A stretch of 64,000 bases of DNA from Isoetes taiwanensis (Eukaryota > Streptophyta > Lycopodiopsida > Isoetales > Isoetaceae), in assembly GCA_021234155.1 (NCBI GenBank), contig JAJEKV010000031.1:2633055-2697054 (forward strand), in the 5' to 3' direction. Position 1 is the stretch's first letter, and each line of letters opens with the position of its first letter. Below, piece by piece: positions 1 to 11,684 of the stretch. Under the pieces are notes generated by a model. It saw only the letters and a program-made list of their open reading frames with translations. It had not been told where the DNA came from and did no database searches. A program made the translations under genes and the position numbers.

Positions 1-3000
1 TTGCAAATAAAAAATCCCTAGAGCTTGCTTGCAATTGATCCATGTGCTATTTCTTGCAGCAAAAAGTTTCTAGAACTTGTCTCAAAATTCATAAGCATCT
101 TGGGCTCATAAACACACAGGAATCAAGTAAGCATAGGGAAGCAGCTCTCGAGTTGTTTCTATTTTTGCCAACAAAAATCAACCTACTGTAGATGCCAGAA
201 AAGAAACCGTATGAATTTAAATATATGCTACGATGAATTCTTTGGAGCCGAGTTTTAAATCAAATTACCGAGCCTGTAGAACACTTGCAAGGGCCAGATT
301 TGAGGCCACAGCTAGTCGGTATCGAGCCCGAAAAAACTGATTTGGCTCTGCACCAGCAACCATAGAGTGGATTTGCACAGTCTCGGAATTCCAAAATAGT
401 GTCATGCAACCTAAAAACGAAAATGTTGAGCCCGATTGCTTGGCCATGCAAGTGCAGTAGAGACCCAAACAGGGCCGGAGCACAGATAAAACCCTGAAAA
501 CGAACCTCTTTAGGAAACATGGCTGATGAAAATAACAATCTAAGGCGGGAAAAAACCAACGAAACAGCTAGAAAACTTTATTGTTCATCACGCGGAGAAT
601 CCAATGACCGTCACAAGCATCATCATGGCTGGGAAAAAATTGCTATTAGAGCATAGGGTATGTTAGAAATCAAAGCCCAAACTCCCAAATCCAACTCCGG
701 AGCAAAATCACGCAAACAAAGGCAGAGCGATTTGCTGAAGCTTTGAAGCATGCGACAGATCCAGAGCAGAGGATTGCTTCCAAAGCAAGAAATCCGGAGC
801 CCGTCGAATTTTCTTTCTTATTTTCACTTTTTCTTTTATAAAAACACGTGTCGCCCTAGCAAAAAAAAATAACACGTGTCGCCCCCAAACGTTTTCCTGG
901 AGAAAAAATATTAGAATCAAACAAAAAAAAGGGTACTGCTTTATATATGTTAAGATTACAAGAATTTGTCGCGGCGGCAGTCGCCGCCGCTAATTGTTCT
1001 TTTAGTGGGTGGAACCTCCCAAGAATTAATTGTTTCCAAGCTGAGTATCACCTATAGCATAGACTCTATACCCACCACCAAGGACTCTGGTAAAGTATGC
1101 AACCACCAAAGATAAAAATCTTGTGTCCCAATAGTGTGCCATGCCAATGGAATATTTGAGGAATTTAAGTTGGTTTTAGAAATTTAAAATTTTGATTGAT
1201 TTCACTTGATATGTATCCGAGGAGAAATTCGTGTTGCTTTTTGTAATTATGATTGATATATTACTTAATATTCTAGATAATTCATTGGATAACTACAGAG
1301 TTGTTATAAAGGGATTTTTTGGGGACACTCTATTCTTTGACATATAGTGGAGTGAGATCAGCACACTCCAGCTTTTGTATATTATATTTTGGAGACAAAA
1401 TTTGAAATTGTTTGGCACAAACGTGCCCTCAAAGATGCTAAAGGATTGTTTGTAAGGATTCAAATGATGCCCCTTCTTTTGTAAGAATTGCTTGCATGCT
1501 GAACAATGCTTCTGTATGTTCAGCATTAGCTGGCTCGTGAATATCTAGCTGGCTGGTTATGTAGTACTCGAAAGAATAGACAAAATAATGGGATTTGTCA
1601 GATGTGGAGGTACATTCACATTAACTGCCATGGCACGTCCTTGGTCATGAAGTTTACAGGAAAATCAAAATTACTCCAGTACCAAAATCATTTTTCATGG
1701 CAGCCTGGCTTGAGACCTGTTTTGTTCTAGCTTCAAATGCCCCTCGAAGCTACAGGTCCGGCAACGCGGCTTGGGCTCCGTGAACTCTGCTGAGGACTTC
1801 CTATGGTAAGATTAGAGATAAAGTTCTGAAAATTTTGTACTTTTTTAAAATCAACTTAAACAAAACAATTGCTTGCAACAATTGCCACCATCAAACAATC
1901 TAGCTGATTCAACTGCATTATGGGCTGTGTTTGTGATGATATTCGCCTTTAGAGATGTAGAGATAGATGAGTGGCCTCCAGGACAGAATAGAGATGCTGC
2001 TTTTCTGTCGTTGGAAAAGATGCAGATTAATCAAAACTATCCATCGTGCAATCCCCGAAAACAGGGGTTGGGACAAAATCCGTTTACTTGCCACAAAGAA
2101 AAATCTTCTTCACTAACAACATACCAAAAAACTCACTTCCGAATGGGCATCAATCATCGTCCTGTAATGAAGACACAGATGCTGAGATAGTTTGGTGGTC
2201 TAGCTGAAGAGATGTAGAAACGTAGTTGAACCTTCCTTCTTCCACCATAGTCAGAATATTAAACGCCCTTTTTTCTGCAATATAGTCCACGAATTCCATT
2301 CTATTTCACCACTGACATGGATATCTTTAGAAAAGCTCTAACGGATTTCTTTAGAAAAGCTCTAACTGCTACAGGAATAGAGATAAAGATTTTGTGGCCC
2401 GTCAGTGAGGCCGCATCTATATGCATCCTGGCAACAAAACTGGAAAATAGAAGCATGCCACTACAATGATGCACAATTTAATTTCACACGCCTAAGCAAA
2501 TCAATCTACACAAATAGATCTACTAGCATAATTTAGAAGCTTTGCAGTGTCAAAAACTCAGCAAGAAAACCACATTAACGGAAAGGCCTGGTGATTAGAC
2601 CGCATCCAAGCACAAGAATATATCCATTGTTGAAGAAACATGGTTTGGCACTGCCTGTATGGAAGAAAATAACCCATCTACATAGGTTGGTCCAAAGCGG
2701 GCATCGTTTACATTTCTGACAGGCCCGAATTGTGTAAATCAACCCTATTTACATAGGTCGATATGTAAATCAACTCTATCTACATAGGCATGCGCCAAAT
2801 AAAAAGCTCTCACCAAGCGATCCGACAAAGCGTCCCGGTGAGCGAAATCGGGTCGCGAGCATACTGGATAACTTCGGAACATAGGGATGGCCCGGCTTCA
2901 ATACATAAGCGATAGGCAAAACAAAAATTAGGGACACATAGAGAAGGCCGGCGGCACAACAGAGGCGGCCGAACCGCCGCCACCCCACAAATTCGAAAAA

Positions 3001-3328
3001 AGCGGACACATACTCCGCATGGGAAATCCTAACCAGAACCGGGCCTTCCAGACTTTTAGTCACACGAAAACTCCCAAAAGCTGCATCAAAAACAGGTTGA
3101 ACGGGTGCCCTCTCTTTTTATATGAAGCCAAGGAGAATCCTGGAGGATTCTAGAACCTCTGCAGAAGCTTCTAGCACCTTCTATACTATACCAAGAAACT
3201 TCTAGCGCAAACTACTTCTTTCTAAAAAATTTAAGAGGTGACACGTATCTAACTCTAACCAATAATATTTAAACAATCAACTATATTTAACCTAGCCCCT
3301 TCTCCATATTACAATTATATATTAGAGA

Positions 3329-3345
3329 TATTATTATTATTATTA

Positions 3346-3385
<40 letters not shown>
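3329..3385. repeat. (ATT)n microsatellite
   Basis: An almost pure ATT tract immediately precedes the tandem repeat at 3384. The same pairing of ATT tract and repeat recurs at 39584-39877, so the tract appears to belong to that repeat family. Confidence 0.9.
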
Positions 3386-3858
3386 GAAGGCTTTTCTAAT
3401 ATATACGTGTGCCATAAATCAAACAGCTTAGATCCAATGGCGCCCATGCCATGTGGCACGATTTCAAACATTAAATGATTAATAATTTTTTCTTGGCTGT
3501 AGCAATGATTTTACTCGAGGATTCAAAGATCTACTTGAAGGTCTTTCCAAGCTATAGATTTAGTAGCCATCCCTATTGAAGGCTTTTCTAATATATAGGT
3601 TTGCGCATAAAATGTAAGAGGTTTATTTGAACCCCAAACATCTTAGATCCAATGGCACCACGCCATGTAGCACGATTTCAAACATTAAATGATTAACAAT
3701 TTTTTCTTGGCTGTCGCAATGATTTCACTCGAGGATTCAAAGATCTACTTGAAGGTCTTTCCAAACTATAGGTTTAGTAACCATCCGTATTTGAAGGCTT
3801 TTCTAAAATATAGGTTTGCGCATAAAATGTAAGAGGTTTATTTGAACCCCAAACAACT
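3384..3858. repeat. Tandem repeat R1, two full units and one partial
   Basis: Units start with TTGAAGGCTTTTCTAA at 3384, 3576 and 3791. The first two are about 192 and 215 bp and the third stops after about 68 bp. A third locus at 39610-39877 carries one full and one partial unit, also preceded by (ATT)n. A degenerate trace may lie near 13186-13217. No terminal inverted repeat or coding capacity was seen, so the class (satellite or the tail of a larger element) is open. Confidence 0.85.
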
Positions 3859-4780
3859 GAAAAGGATGAGAACTGAAAAGGATGCTATTTGGCATGTAGA
3901 AGAATGACTTTTATGTTCATATTTGTTAGGGGAAACATTCTTTGTTTCCTAGCTGCAAATTTAGTTAGTATTATTCCATCTAGATCTGAGATTCACAGAG
4001 TACATGGAAAGTAACATATTTATAGTGCATGATGGAGTATTCACATGTCTTATTACATCTACTTGGTTTATCGAGTTCTTAATTAGCCCTTCTTATTTTG
4101 CTACAGGTAAAGATATTGGAGAAAGAGCTAACTGTGAGACGAAAGGCACGGAAAAGTGCATATGCTTCTTTAAGAGCTGCATTGCAAAAGGTCACAAAGA
4201 AAGGTTGATGGAAAAGGAGAAAACAAGAGCCCTTCAGCAATATATGAGGATTTCATGGGCAATAGATAAGGTTGTTTGGAGTATGCTTTCAAACCGTGAA
4301 AGCTTTTCTTTGAGGCTGAAATAAACAACATGGTAATGCCTTTATTAAATTTGATAACACCATTAGATTGTGGAGAAATGAATTTTAGGCTGTTATGTTA
4401 TGCCTTTCTATACTTTGTCATGTTATGCTTTTCTATCTTGTCTTTTGAAAATGTTTCTGCTTTGTGAATATTGCAGATTTTAAATGTTGATCGTGATTTT
4501 AATGATATTGGTATTGCAAAATTTTACGATCAAGTCTTTTGTTGTAAAAATTGCTTACCGGCAAGAAAAAGTCGGTTCTCTCGGCTTGGAACGAACCTAA
4601 AGAATGGGGAAGGTTTGATTGTCATATTTTCCTTCAACGCCTTGTTCATGTATTTATTTTGTTCATTATCTCTGGCTCCACACACTCTGATTGCCAAAGA
4701 TCGCAACACTTTCGTCAAACAAAGTGTCCTTATGATCAAACTCAGGCTGTCTATTATTTATGCAGATGGACTAGTTGGTA

Positions 4781-4949
4781 AGATATCGTGCTTGGCCCAT
4801 CGTGGTGGTGGTCTAGTGGTAAGGCTTTGGATTGGGGTGATCCCCACCAGGGTTCAAAACCCACTGGATACCATCGGGTGGGAGATATGGGTGGGTGCAA
4901 GTCCCACCAACCGTGCCTTCAAACAAAAAAAAAAAAGATATCGTGCTTG
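4781..4949 (+). mobile_element. tRNA-derived SINE with 14-bp target duplication
   Basis: The body is 4795-4935. It has a Pol III box A-like segment (GTCTAGTGGTAAGG, about 4811-4824), a box B (GGTTCAAAACC, 4851-4861) and an A-rich tail ending at 4935. Perfect flanking copies of AGATATCGTGCTTG at 4781-4794 and 4936-4949 are the target duplication. At about 141 bp it is a typical short plant SINE. It sits in an intron of the SABRE relic and inserted into, or at the edge of, an older minus-strand SINE. Confidence 0.88.
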
Positions 4950-5222
4950 CAAGCCAAGTAGCCTACCACTGGGCTACCTGCCCTGTGCATGCCCATCAAG
5001 TGCATTGCGCACCACCTAAGTTCTTTCCATCCTCATTCCGGTGCACTTGCACCCTCCTCTGGGACCATGGACCACCCAGAAACTGAGAATCGACTGCACT
5101 TGCACCCTCCTCTGGGACCATGGACCACCCAGAAACTGAGAATCGACTGGTTATGTGTGATCCCAGACCTTCCTGCTTGCAAGCCAGCCACTGAGCTACT
5201 GCCCTGTATGTGCACATTGTAA
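4950..5222 (-). mobile_element. Minus-strand tRNA-related SINE unit(s) with internal 53-bp duplication
   Basis: Reading the minus strand, a perfect box A (TAGCTCAGTGG) lies at 5198-5188, and a second box A-like start (TAGCCCAGTGG) at 4976-4966 is preceded by the same GGGCAG leader and followed by the same GGCTTGCAAGCA. This suggests a second, truncated unit in tandem. Box B is weak (near the AGTCGATTCTC segment). A 53-bp stretch is duplicated at 5042-5094 and 5095-5147. Exact ends and target duplication are not resolved. Confidence 0.55.
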
Positions 5223-5507
5223 TTTAGATATGCTATAATGGTACAATCACTAAGTGATATGATATGTTCATGCCAAATTTGCGTACAGGTAATAAATACT
5301 GTTAATTAATTGCAGAAATGTCATGCTTCGCGTGGATGCAAGGCAAGGTGCACCGAAGGATGGTGTTTCACCTTTGGAGCATTTTCTGGTCCGTCACTAT
5401 ACTTTCACGTGGTTATTGTCTTTATTATAATAATAATAGCTGAAAAATGATGATTTTAGGTTGAGATTTTCCCACTAAAAATCCACCTGACGGAAGCAAT
5501 GTACAAC

Positions 5508-6434
5508 ATGATGTGCAAGCCTTAATTATGTTCGGTACCATTCTTGGGGGTCCTAGCCATGCAGAGAACGACTAAAATTTTTTAGACATTCTTAAGAATG
5601 GCAAGGGAAAAAATTTACCATTCAATAGAAAAGCTTAGGAAAAAGTTGCCCTTCAGTAGAATGGCCATGATTATGAAAAAAAAAAATTATCGCTTACATT
5701 ATATATTTTTCTGTTTATACTTATACTTTTATTTGTTATTATTCTTGACCAAAACAAACATTTTTTAACAATATCCTCCTCAACAAATGCATTTATTAAA
5801 ATTGGCTAATTGGCGAGACAAGTAAATGCTAAAAAAACAATAGAACGGTAAGAATTTCTCCTTCCTTATTTCCTTTTCTTTCCCGCCCAACTTCGAGCTT
5901 CTTCATCTGCATGCAATTTCATATGCAGTTTGATCCGAATCCGACCAACTCGGCTAATCAGCTTCAGAGCCCACTCAACACAGAGGAATTTCGAGGCACG
6001 TCGTCTCTTGAACATATTTATTTTCATTTTTAAATGGACAACTCTGTTTTTTTTTTTGTAAACAAAATTTTGATTTTCAATGGCAAATCGCATATAATGT
6101 TTTTCTCCCTATTTCTTGCATTGGCAATGGCAATATGTCAATGTGAAATATATTAATATTACTAAGACTATGAGTTATTTTGGATTTTTTTTTGTAGTTA
6201 TATTTATTAAAAGTTAAAATATATTACCCATAATTTCGATGTTTCTTCCTTTTCTTTGTTTGAGTCCATAGGCACTGCAGTTGATCCCCTAGAACACATT
6301 CTATTCTATTCTTAATTTTTATAGTTTAAGCTTTGAATGTCTTTCAAAAACTTGGACATGCAAAAGAATGGCAGGCCAAAAATTTGCCCTTCAAATTGTA
6401 GGGGTCCCATTCAAATTTAAGGCTTGATGATGTG
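5508..6434. mobile_element. Non-autonomous hAT-like DNA transposon inside a SABRE exon
   Basis: The element is 5516-6426 (911 bp). Its ends are inverted (CAAGCCTTAA at the left, TTAAGGCTTG at the right), and it is flanked by perfect 8-bp duplications ATGATGTG at 5508-5515 and 6427-6434. Removing the element and one duplication restores a continuous SABRE exon (…EAMYNMMWQYFFP…). An 8-bp duplication and CA-starting ends fit the hAT superfamily. No transposase frame was recognised. Subterminal motifs resembling AGAATGGCA…AAAATTT.CC occur near both ends. Confidence 0.88.
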
Positions 6435-7536
6435 GCAATACTTTTTCCCTGATGATGAACAAGATGCACGGCGGCGGCAGGTTAGATTAGATGTAGTTAG
6501 GATGGCACTTTGTAAATGAAAGTCAGTCTCTTTTTTATATATATCACATATTGTGTACAATGGCAGGAAGTGTGGAAAGTTTCTACAACATCTGGAACAA
6601 AGAGGAGTCGAAAGGGTGCAGCAGCTGCACCAGAAACAGCATCTACACAGGCAAGTACAAAGCATGAAGGTGACATCTTGACGAAATCTACCAATGACCA
6701 TGGTTCGGGCCTCGATGGAGTTAATTTAAACTCTAGAGACATTCAACAAGATTTTACCATCACCATGCACGCTGCAGAGGTAAAATTTTCATACTTTTCT
6801 TTGCTAGTGAATGCCTTTTACACCCTTGATTCCTTAAGGTCTAACCGAAACTACTGGTTCTTCTGTGGGGTTGAATGACTTTCTTAATGGAAATTGGATT
6901 TTTTAATTGTATTTGTAGGTCTCTAGGTTGCCACAGAAAAACAGTGCCCCTGTATTAGCTAGAGATGTTGATCACTATCGATCATCATCATTTGATAGGA
7001 CATGGGAAGATGATGGAGATATCCTTGCAGCTGAACTTCTTATGAGATCAGAATATCCAATGATAACTGATGAGTTCCATGCTGCGGGGACAAGCTATAC
7101 GGACAATAGTGGAACGAAACCAAGAGAGAATCGTAGAGTATCGAAGACTGGCAAACTTCACGATGAGAAAAAAACAAGGCGTGCATTTATGGAGTTCCAC
7201 AATATTACAATCACTCAAGTAAGGTTTTTCTTTTCCGTTTGTCATCTTTTGTCTTGTTATTTTCCCAATCTGGAGTCCTCAATCTTTTGTCATGGCAAGC
7301 TGGTTTGGTCTCTGGAGTTTGTTGTTGTGCATATATATTAAGATCTAAGTAGATCACAATATCTGGAGAATACATGACAGGAGATTCCTTTTGGAATAAC
7401 TGACCTGGAAGGTAGTATATATGGCCTTATGGGTTTTCTGTAGAGTAGAGTAGAGTAACAATTTGCAGTAAAATTGTAGGCTCCTTCTCATGCATCAGTC
7501 GCTTTTACAGGTTGAGTTGCAAGTGACATATGAAGG

Positions 7537-7720
7537 TGTTCGAGGCATTCTAGGCCTCACATCTATGTTTATCTAGATATCTACTATTATTAGTATATTT
7601 ATCTACTTATTATTAGACTTGCCTTTTAGGCAAGGTATACGTACACATGAAAAGCATTAATGGAAGTATCTTGTGTGTGCAACCTTCTCTTGTTGTTTAC
7701 TTGTTATTACTTTTTTAATA
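7537..7720 (+). repeat. 5' LTR of Copia element 1
   Basis: 184 bp, begins TGTTCGAGG and ends TTTTTTAATA, directly followed by the primer binding site. The end is TA rather than the usual CA, but the same end is seen in the 3' LTR and is fixed by the GAAGG duplication. Confidence 0.95.
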
Positions 7721-7732
7721 TGGTATCAGAGC
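7721..7732 (+). promoter_or_regulatory. Primer binding site, initiator tRNA-Met type
   Basis: TGGTATCAGAGC immediately follows the 5' LTR. This is the standard plant Copia primer binding site complementary to the 3' end of initiator tRNA-Met. Confidence 0.95.
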
Positions 7733-7769
7733 AGGCAACGGTTTCCATACGTGGGGTGACTGGAACAAG

Positions 7770-9025
7770 GATGCTCTATGTGTTTGATGGGACAGGTTAT
7801 CCTGCATGGAAAACGAAGATGAAAATTGTACTTTGAAACGACAAAGTTATTGATGTTGTGTTAGGAGTGGTGGTGCGTCCTTTGCAACCCGAAGTGCTTT
7901 GGGGTTCTTTTGACACAAGGGCCTCAGTATGATGCATGGCGCAAAGAAGTAGAAGATTGGGATGATAAAGATTAGGTTGCTCGAGGGATGATACTTTATG
8001 CCCTTAAGGATTCTATTCTTGTTGATGCCGAAGTATATGAGCATGCTAATGAAGTATGGGAGTATTTGGACAAAATTTATTTGAAGCGGACAAAACAAGA
8101 AGTGTTGCATCTACGTAATAAATTGAGCAGTTTAAAGTATATGGTTACAGATTCCATTGATGATCATATTGATAAATTCAAAGAATTGGTAGAACAATTG
8201 TCAGCGGCTGGGGCATTGGTGGAGAAAGAGCAATTACCTGTCGTGTTGTTAGGCACGATGCCTCATGATTTTGACACTATAGTCACTGTTCTTCTTAATA
8301 AAGAAGATTTGGCTTTTGAAAGTGCATGTTTATCATTGAAAGATCATGTTCGTAAAGTGAAGCATGAGGTTGTTCCTCTAGAGGAAAAAGCTTTGGTTGT
8401 TCATACCACTCCTGATGAACAAATTCTTACAGGTTCTCGACGTGCTAGAGAGCCTAGTGATGGCGAAAAGGCTTTTTATGTTGCATATAAAAAGTTTAAA
8501 AAAGAAGCATATATCCCAAGACGGAATTTTTCTGCTCGACGTGATTCTAGTGGTGGATTTTTCGGTGGCACAAATCGTGCTTTTTCCCGGGTTACTGGCA
8601 ATAAGGACCGTGGGTGTTCTTTTTGTGGAAAGTATAATCATGAGGATTCTAATTGTCATCTTCGTCAATTTTTTGAGAAACACCATGCTCATAATAACAT
8701 GGTTTATGAAGCTCAGGCTATGTTGGTGGATTCATCCACTTATTTTATTGTTGATTCAGGAGCAACTTCGCACATGACTTATGCCAAGGAGCATTTGGTG
8801 AATTATTTTCCTATTCACTTTCAAAAATTGGTGTATCTTGGTGACGATACTTGTCATAAGGTAGAAGGTATTGGAGATTTACGTATACAGACCTCATCTG
8901 GGGTCTATATTTTAGGAGGTGTTCTCCATGTTCCTGGATTGCGCCGAACACTGCTTTCTGTTTCTCGACTTGCTGACTTAGGTGCTGTGGTGTTTGTCAC
9001 TTCATTGTTGATGGTTGCATATTAG
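7770..9025 (+). pseudogene. Copia element 1 gag and protease
   Basis: The gag N terminus is visible as FDGTGYPAWKTKM near 7785 but is cut by stops around 7836 and 7970. The frame open from 7988 carries the UBN2-type Gag body and a CX2CX4HX4C zinc knuckle (CSFCGKYNHEDSNC, about 8615-8656), then the aspartic protease motif VDSGATSHM near 8750. A frame shift close to 9000 (next to GTGTTTGTCAC) ends this frame at 9025; the lost reading continues in another frame into the integrase. Confidence 0.9.
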
Positions 9026-9039
9026 CTACTGCTCACCGC

Positions 9040-10935
9040 ATGGGACATCTTTATCAAATTAATCTCACTGCTGATTTTGTGAATATGGCGACAGACAAAG
9101 GGAGTGGTTTGTCGATGCTATGGCATCACAGGTTTGGTCATGTCAGTTTCCCTTATCTTGTTGCCCTGGAACGTAACAAGGCGGTGAAAGGATTTCATTT
9201 ATCTTCCAAGTCTATGGGCGGTTGTGATACATGTGCTCTTGGGAAATTGCATAGGCGCCCATTCTTCAAATCTGAGATTTCGACAACTAATATTCTTGAC
9301 TTGGTGCACTCTGACATTTGTGGTCCATTGCCATATTCACATGGAGGTGGTCGCTACTTTTTACTATTCATTGATGATTTTTCTAGATATACACATGTTT
9401 ATATTCTCAAAAACAAGTCTGAGGTATTTGCTAAGTTCAAGGAGTTCAAGAGGATGGTTGAAACACAAACAGGTAGGCGATTGAAAAGATTGCGTAGTGA
9501 CAATGGTGGTGAATATAAATCGCATGCTTTTGCTCAATTTTGTGTTGAAGAAGGTGTTCATCATGAGTTTACTATTCCTTATACACCTCAGCAGAATGGA
9601 GTGTCTGAGCGCAAGAATCGTACTATTTTGAATGCTGCCCGTTGTATGTTGATTCATGCGGGACTTGAAAGTTCTTTTTGGGCAGAATCTGTGGCAACTG
9701 CTGTCTATCTTCAGAATAGATTGCTTTCTGTTGCTTTAGGTGATATGACTCCATATCAGTTATGGTTTGGCGATAAGCCGGATGTTGCACATTTGCGCAT
9801 TTTTGGATGTTTGGCTTGGGTACATATTTCTACTCGTAAAAAGCTTGATCCCATGTCTAGAAGGTGTATTTTCTTGGGATATTCCTTTGACACCAGTGGC
9901 TATCGCTTTTGGGATATTGAGGCACGAAGAGTTATCTTGGGAAGAGATGTTATTTTTGATGAGACACGAATGGTTCGTGAAACTTACAATCCCACAGCTT
10001 CAACTGTCATATTGCGTGATTTTCATACTGAAGAGGATGATGATCCTCTTGTCCTAAGTTCTCCAAATGCTACTAGTGCTCAGAATCCTATGTTATCATC
10101 TTATACACTTCCTCATACTTCTACATCCGCTCACAATTCTTTACCATCTCATATCCTTCCTCATACTTCTACATCCGCTCACAATCCTTCATTAGTCCTT
10201 CATGAACTTCCTGATATGTCCGTCTCGATGAGCCCTGATGATGATAATGGTAGCATGGATGTAGTACCGGTTGCATCTAATATTGTTTCCTCCTCACACC
10301 GTCATTGGCAACCTACTAAAAGAATTTTGGACTATCATGCCGGATGTTATTATCTTGATGATACTTATTCTTGTTTTACTATTACAGATGATCCTACCAC
10401 TTATGATGAGGCGGTTGCTTCTCCACAGAGTATGGATCCTGAATATGATTCCTTAATTCATAAGGGAACTTGGGAGTTGGTAGAATTGCCTCCTGGAAGG
10501 AAGACGGTTAAATGCAAGTGGACATTCAAGACTAAATATCGAGCTGACGGTACTTTTGATAAGTTCAAAGCTCGCTTGGTTGCAAAAGGTTATTCTCAAG
10601 TTGCAGGTGTTGATTATACTGAAACATTCTCACCTGTAGTTCGGCTAACTACTGTGAGGGCTCTTTTAGCATTTGCAGCTGCCTATGATTTGGAAGTACA
10701 TCAGATGGATGTTAAGACGGCTTTTCTTAATGGTGATCTGCAAGAAGAAATTTACATGGAGCAACCAGTTGGATATGTTGTTCAAGGGAAGGAGGCTATG
10801 GTATGTAGGTTGCGGAAATCTCTATATGGGCTTAAGCAGGCTTCACGAGCATGGTACTTGAAGATGAATAATTTTCTATTATCAGCAGGATATCTTCCTA
10901 GTGCAGCAGATTCGAATCTTTATGTTAAGAGATGA
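9040..10935 (+). CDS. Copia element 1 integrase and N-terminal reverse transcriptase
   Basis: The 631-residue frame begins in the H-C zinc region (LWHHRFGHVS and CDTCALGK), followed by the integrase core with the catalytic residues in HSDICGP, SDNGGEY and SERKNRT. After a variable linker with two copies of a PHTSTSAHN-type repeat, the reverse transcriptase starts (KCKWTFKTKYRADG, ARLVAKGY, DVKTAFLNGDL, YGLKQASRAW). It stops at 10935, just before where the YVDD catalytic box should be. The missing stretch is on the order of 100 residues compared with the family. The frame is otherwise clean, but the product could not polymerise DNA. Confidence 0.93.
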   Translation: MGHLYQINLTADFVNMATDKGSGLSMLWHHRFGHVSFPYLVALERNKAVKGFHLSSKSMGGCDTCALGKLHRRPFFKSEISTTNILDLVHSDICGPLPYSHGGGRYFLLFIDDFSRYTHVYILKNKSEVFAKFKEFKRMVETQTGRRLKRLRSDNGGEYKSHAFAQFCVEEGVHHEFTIPYTPQQNGVSERKNRTILNAARCMLIHAGLESSFWAESVATAVYLQNRLLSVALGDMTPYQLWFGDKPDVAHLRIFGCLAWVHISTRKKLDPMSRRCIFLGYSFDTSGYRFWDIEARRVILGRDVIFDETRMVRETYNPTASTVILRDFHTEEDDDPLVLSSPNATSAQNPMLSSYTLPHTSTSAHNSLPSHILPHTSTSAHNPSLVLHELPDMSVSMSPDDDNGSMDVVPVASNIVSSSHRHWQPTKRILDYHAGCYYLDDTYSCFTITDDPTTYDEAVASPQSMDPEYDSLIHKGTWELVELPPGRKTVKCKWTFKTKYRADGTFDKFKARLVAKGYSQVAGVDYTETFSPVVRLTTVRALLAFAAAYDLEVHQMDVKTAFLNGDLQEEIYMEQPVGYVVQGKEAMVCRLRKSLYGLKQASRAWYLKMNNFLLSAGYLPSAADSNLYVKR

Positions 10936-11512
10936 TCTAGGCATCAAACATTGGCAAGCTGCGAAGCGAGTTCTTCGTTATTTAAAAGGCACTAACAATT
11001 ATGGACTTCTTTACAGAAAGCAAGATCGCCATACTTCTCTCACTCTTTATGGTTATACTGATGCTGATTGGGCTGGAGATAATGAAACTTTGAGATCTAC
11101 TAGCGGGGCTTGTTTTTTCTTTGATAAGTCTCTTGTTTCCTGGTTTAGTAAAAGGCAGCATTGTGTTGCTGTGTCTTCAACCGAAGCTGAGTATGTTGCT
11201 GCTTCTTTAGCGAGTCGAGAACTTGTTTGGTTGCGAAGAATGTTGGAATGTTTTCAACAAGTGCAATTGCAGCCGACACGGCTATTATGTGATAACCAGG
11301 GTACTATCAATTTGTCTCAAGATGAAGTCTTACACTCTAAATCTAAGCACATTGAAGTCCATTATCATTATGTGAAGCTCGAGGTTAAGAAAAGGACGAT
11401 TGTCTTGGAGTATTGCCCGACTGATTCTATGGTTGCGGATATCTTTACGAAATCATTAGGGTCGAAGAAACATCTTCAATTTTCTATCTCTCTTGGAATT
11501 ATTGGAGAGTGA
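10936..11512 (+). pseudogene. Copia element 1 RNase H region
   Basis: Downstream of the deletion, in a different frame, come KHWQAAKRVLRYLKG, the RNase H motifs YTDADWAG and SSTEAEYVA, and the C-terminal ADIFTKSL. The region is open to the stop at 11512. The deletion junction is at about 10930-10945, where the sequence of the polymerase fingers runs directly into GIKHW. Confidence 0.9.
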
Positions 11513-11520
11513 TCATCATG

Positions 11521-11610
11521 CTTGGCTAGTCGATTTATTACTGCTAAGGTTTTCCCTCGAAAACCCGAAAGGGCGGGGGTTTTTCATCCTGGTAGTAATA
11601 CTTCTACTAG
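11521..11610 (+). other. Stem-loop module, copy A
   Basis: Located between the Copia coding region and the polypurine tract. An outer stem ATTACT (11537-11542) with AGTAAT (11594-11599) encloses AAGGTTTTCCCTCGAAAA, a CCC-GAAA-GGG hairpin, and GGGGGTTTTT.ATCCT; it ends in CTACTAG. Related copies lie at 49652-49746 and, on the minus strand, at 21114-21013. Confidence 0.6.
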
Positions 11611-11684
11611 ACCAAGGTCGCAGGGGGGGTAGGCGTGTTGGAGTTTGCACCCTTGGTCTATTTTGTTTTAGATGTGAGACCAAG

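Larger units (their letters stand above)
1..4106. other. Region without a recognised gene
   Basis: I see no convincing coding region here. A perfect 8-bp GC stem with an AGTC loop lies at 971-990. Short direct repeats occur near 2330-2365 and around 2690-2790, where a CTATNTACATAGG motif recurs. A minus-strand open frame of 95 codons at 2776-3063 is not recognised and has no supporting context. The right third is occupied by an (ATT)n tract and a tandem repeat described separately. Because the SABRE exons start at 4107 with a splice acceptor, 3.9-4.1 kb is probably intron or truncated flank of that gene. No upstream SABRE exon was recognised. Confidence 0.5.

Noticed and set aside
2776-3063. 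95-codon minus-strand ORF
   Set aside because: No recognisable domain, no neighbours in operon-like or exon context; kept only as a note.
8378-8692. Minus-strand ORF of 104 codons
   Set aside because: Shadow of the Copia gag on the opposite strand.
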